From positions 1 through 6,269 of the forward strand of contig JANXOO010000782.1 in NCBI GenBank assembly GCA_025353525.1: a stretch of DNA of 6,269 nt, given 5' to 3'. Under the pieces are notes generated by a model, which worked only from the letters and a program-made list of their open reading frames with translations, was not told where the DNA came from and searched no databases. Positions 5,743-6,269 of this stretch are shown piece by piece. The position numbers were made by a program, and so were the translations under genes. Source of the DNA: Schlesneria sp. GTDB lineage: Bacteria; Planctomycetota; Planctomycetia; Planctomycetales; Planctomycetaceae. Positions within the stretch are counted from its first letter, which is position 1. Each line of letters starts with the position of its first letter.

Positions 5743-6269
5743 CTATTGATTCTCGTCCGGGGCAGATGGGACCGGTTTCAAAAAGGGACGAAGTTTGTCG
5801 AGTAACTTTGCGCCGACGCCACGTACCCGACCAACATCGTCGATCGAACGGAACGGACCGTGTTCATCCCGTTCGCTGACGATGCGCCGAGCCATCTTCT
5901 CACCGATTCCGTCGAGTTGTGCCCACTCGACCCATGACGACCGATTGATGTCGATCGCATAAAAGTACTCGCGAGGTTTCTGGCTGACAATTTCAATTTC
6001 TGACCGGCCACCTCCTGAAAGTTTCCATCGCATGGCACCCAAAAGCAGAAGAAGTGATATGAGCAAAAAACCGAGAAACAACTGGTCGGCGCGGCGCAGC
6101 CACAGGACAATTCGTTCCTGAGCCGGTGCTTCAGACCCGATCCTGACCGGATTGGAAACCGCGACAAAAGGATTGCTGGTGGTGGTGCCGGAAGACTCAA
6201 TGGAAATCTCTTCGCCCGATTGGACAGGGAGAGGCTCAATCGACGACGCTTCGGTGACTTCCGGCAGTA
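5743..6269 (-). CDS. ComEA-like helix-hairpin-helix membrane protein, 5' partial
   Basis: The frame stays open from its stop at 5743-5745 to the right edge, giving 174 visible residues; the start lies outside. Visible residues 1-62 are polar and Ser/Thr/Glu-rich, ending in a basic WLRRADQ. Residues 63-79 form one hydrophobic membrane segment. The C-terminal part, about 103-165, carries a tandem helix-hairpin-helix domain of the ComEA type: AIDINRSSWVEWAQLDGIGE, then MARRIVSERDEHGPFRSIDD and VGRVRGVGAKLLDKLRPFL. ComEA proteins bind double-stranded DNA non-specifically outside the membrane during transformation, so a DNA-binding role is likely; competence itself is not shown. A TTG at 6081 could be read as a start, but this would cut off an open, protein-like upstream stretch and place the start at the edge of the membrane segment, so I prefer the longer reading. 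It is convergent with fliN, with 75 nt between stops, and has no evident flagellar link. Confidence 0.85.
   Translation of the reverse strand, partial: LPEVTEASSIEPLPVQSGEEISIESSGTTTSNPFVAVSNPVRIGSEAPAQERIVLWLRRADQLFLGFLLISLLLLLGAMRWKLSGGGRSEIEIVSQKPREYFYAIDINRSSWVEWAQLDGIGEKMARRIVSERDEHGPFRSIDDVGRVRGVGAKLLDKLRPFLKPVPSAPDENQ

Noticed and set aside
6079..6081. TTG as the start of the ComEA-like gene
   Set aside because: The same frame is open upstream to the edge with protein-like composition, and the TTG falls at the first residue of the membrane segment.

Overview
The window looks like a piece of a bacterial chromosome of moderate GC content. It holds part of a flagellar cluster and, on the opposite strand, the end of an unrelated membrane protein gene. 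The organism may be a planctomycete. That is an inference from the protein style (a long-spacer FliA, a FliN with a long tail, and a membrane-anchored ComEA-like helix-hairpin-helix protein next to flagellar genes). No rRNA or other phylogenetic marker is present to prove it.

Layout from left to right. Positions 1-193 carry no recognisable gene; a 17-bp inverted repeat (149-165) lies just before flhA. Positions 194-2398 (+) encode FlhA, the export-gate membrane protein of the flagellar type III secretion apparatus. Positions 2454-3737 (+) encode a MinD-type ATPase of the FlhG/FleN family, fused at its N-terminus to a segment that resembles the start of FlhF. Positions 3738-4060 are a gap without a convincing gene, and an unusual ribosome-binding site there decides the start of the next gene. 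Positions 4061-4846 (+) encode the flagellar sigma factor FliA (sigma-28). A strong intrinsic terminator (4875-4917) and a sigma-70-like promoter (4929-4958) follow. Positions 5005-5667 (+) encode FliN, a flagellar switch/C-ring protein with a long N-terminal tail. Positions 5743-6269 (-) encode a ComEA-like protein that runs off the right edge, so its start is not visible.

How the genes work together. FlhA builds the export gate, FlhG-type ATPases control flagellar number and position, FliA transcribes late flagellar genes, and FliN forms the switch complex at the base of the motor. The order flhA-(flhF)-flhG-fliA is the classic order in many polarly flagellated bacteria. Here a separate flhF is missing from its usual slot, and a single gene carries an FlhF-like N-terminus joined to FlhG.

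The most unusual observation is this fusion, together with altered residues in all three nucleotide-binding motifs of its ATPase domain (Arg in place of the P-loop Lys, Ser in place of the second switch Asp, and a changed Walker B context). It may be a flagellar-placement regulator that works without a normal ATPase cycle and without the FlhF GTPase. No mobile elements, CRISPR arrays, tRNAs or rRNAs were seen.
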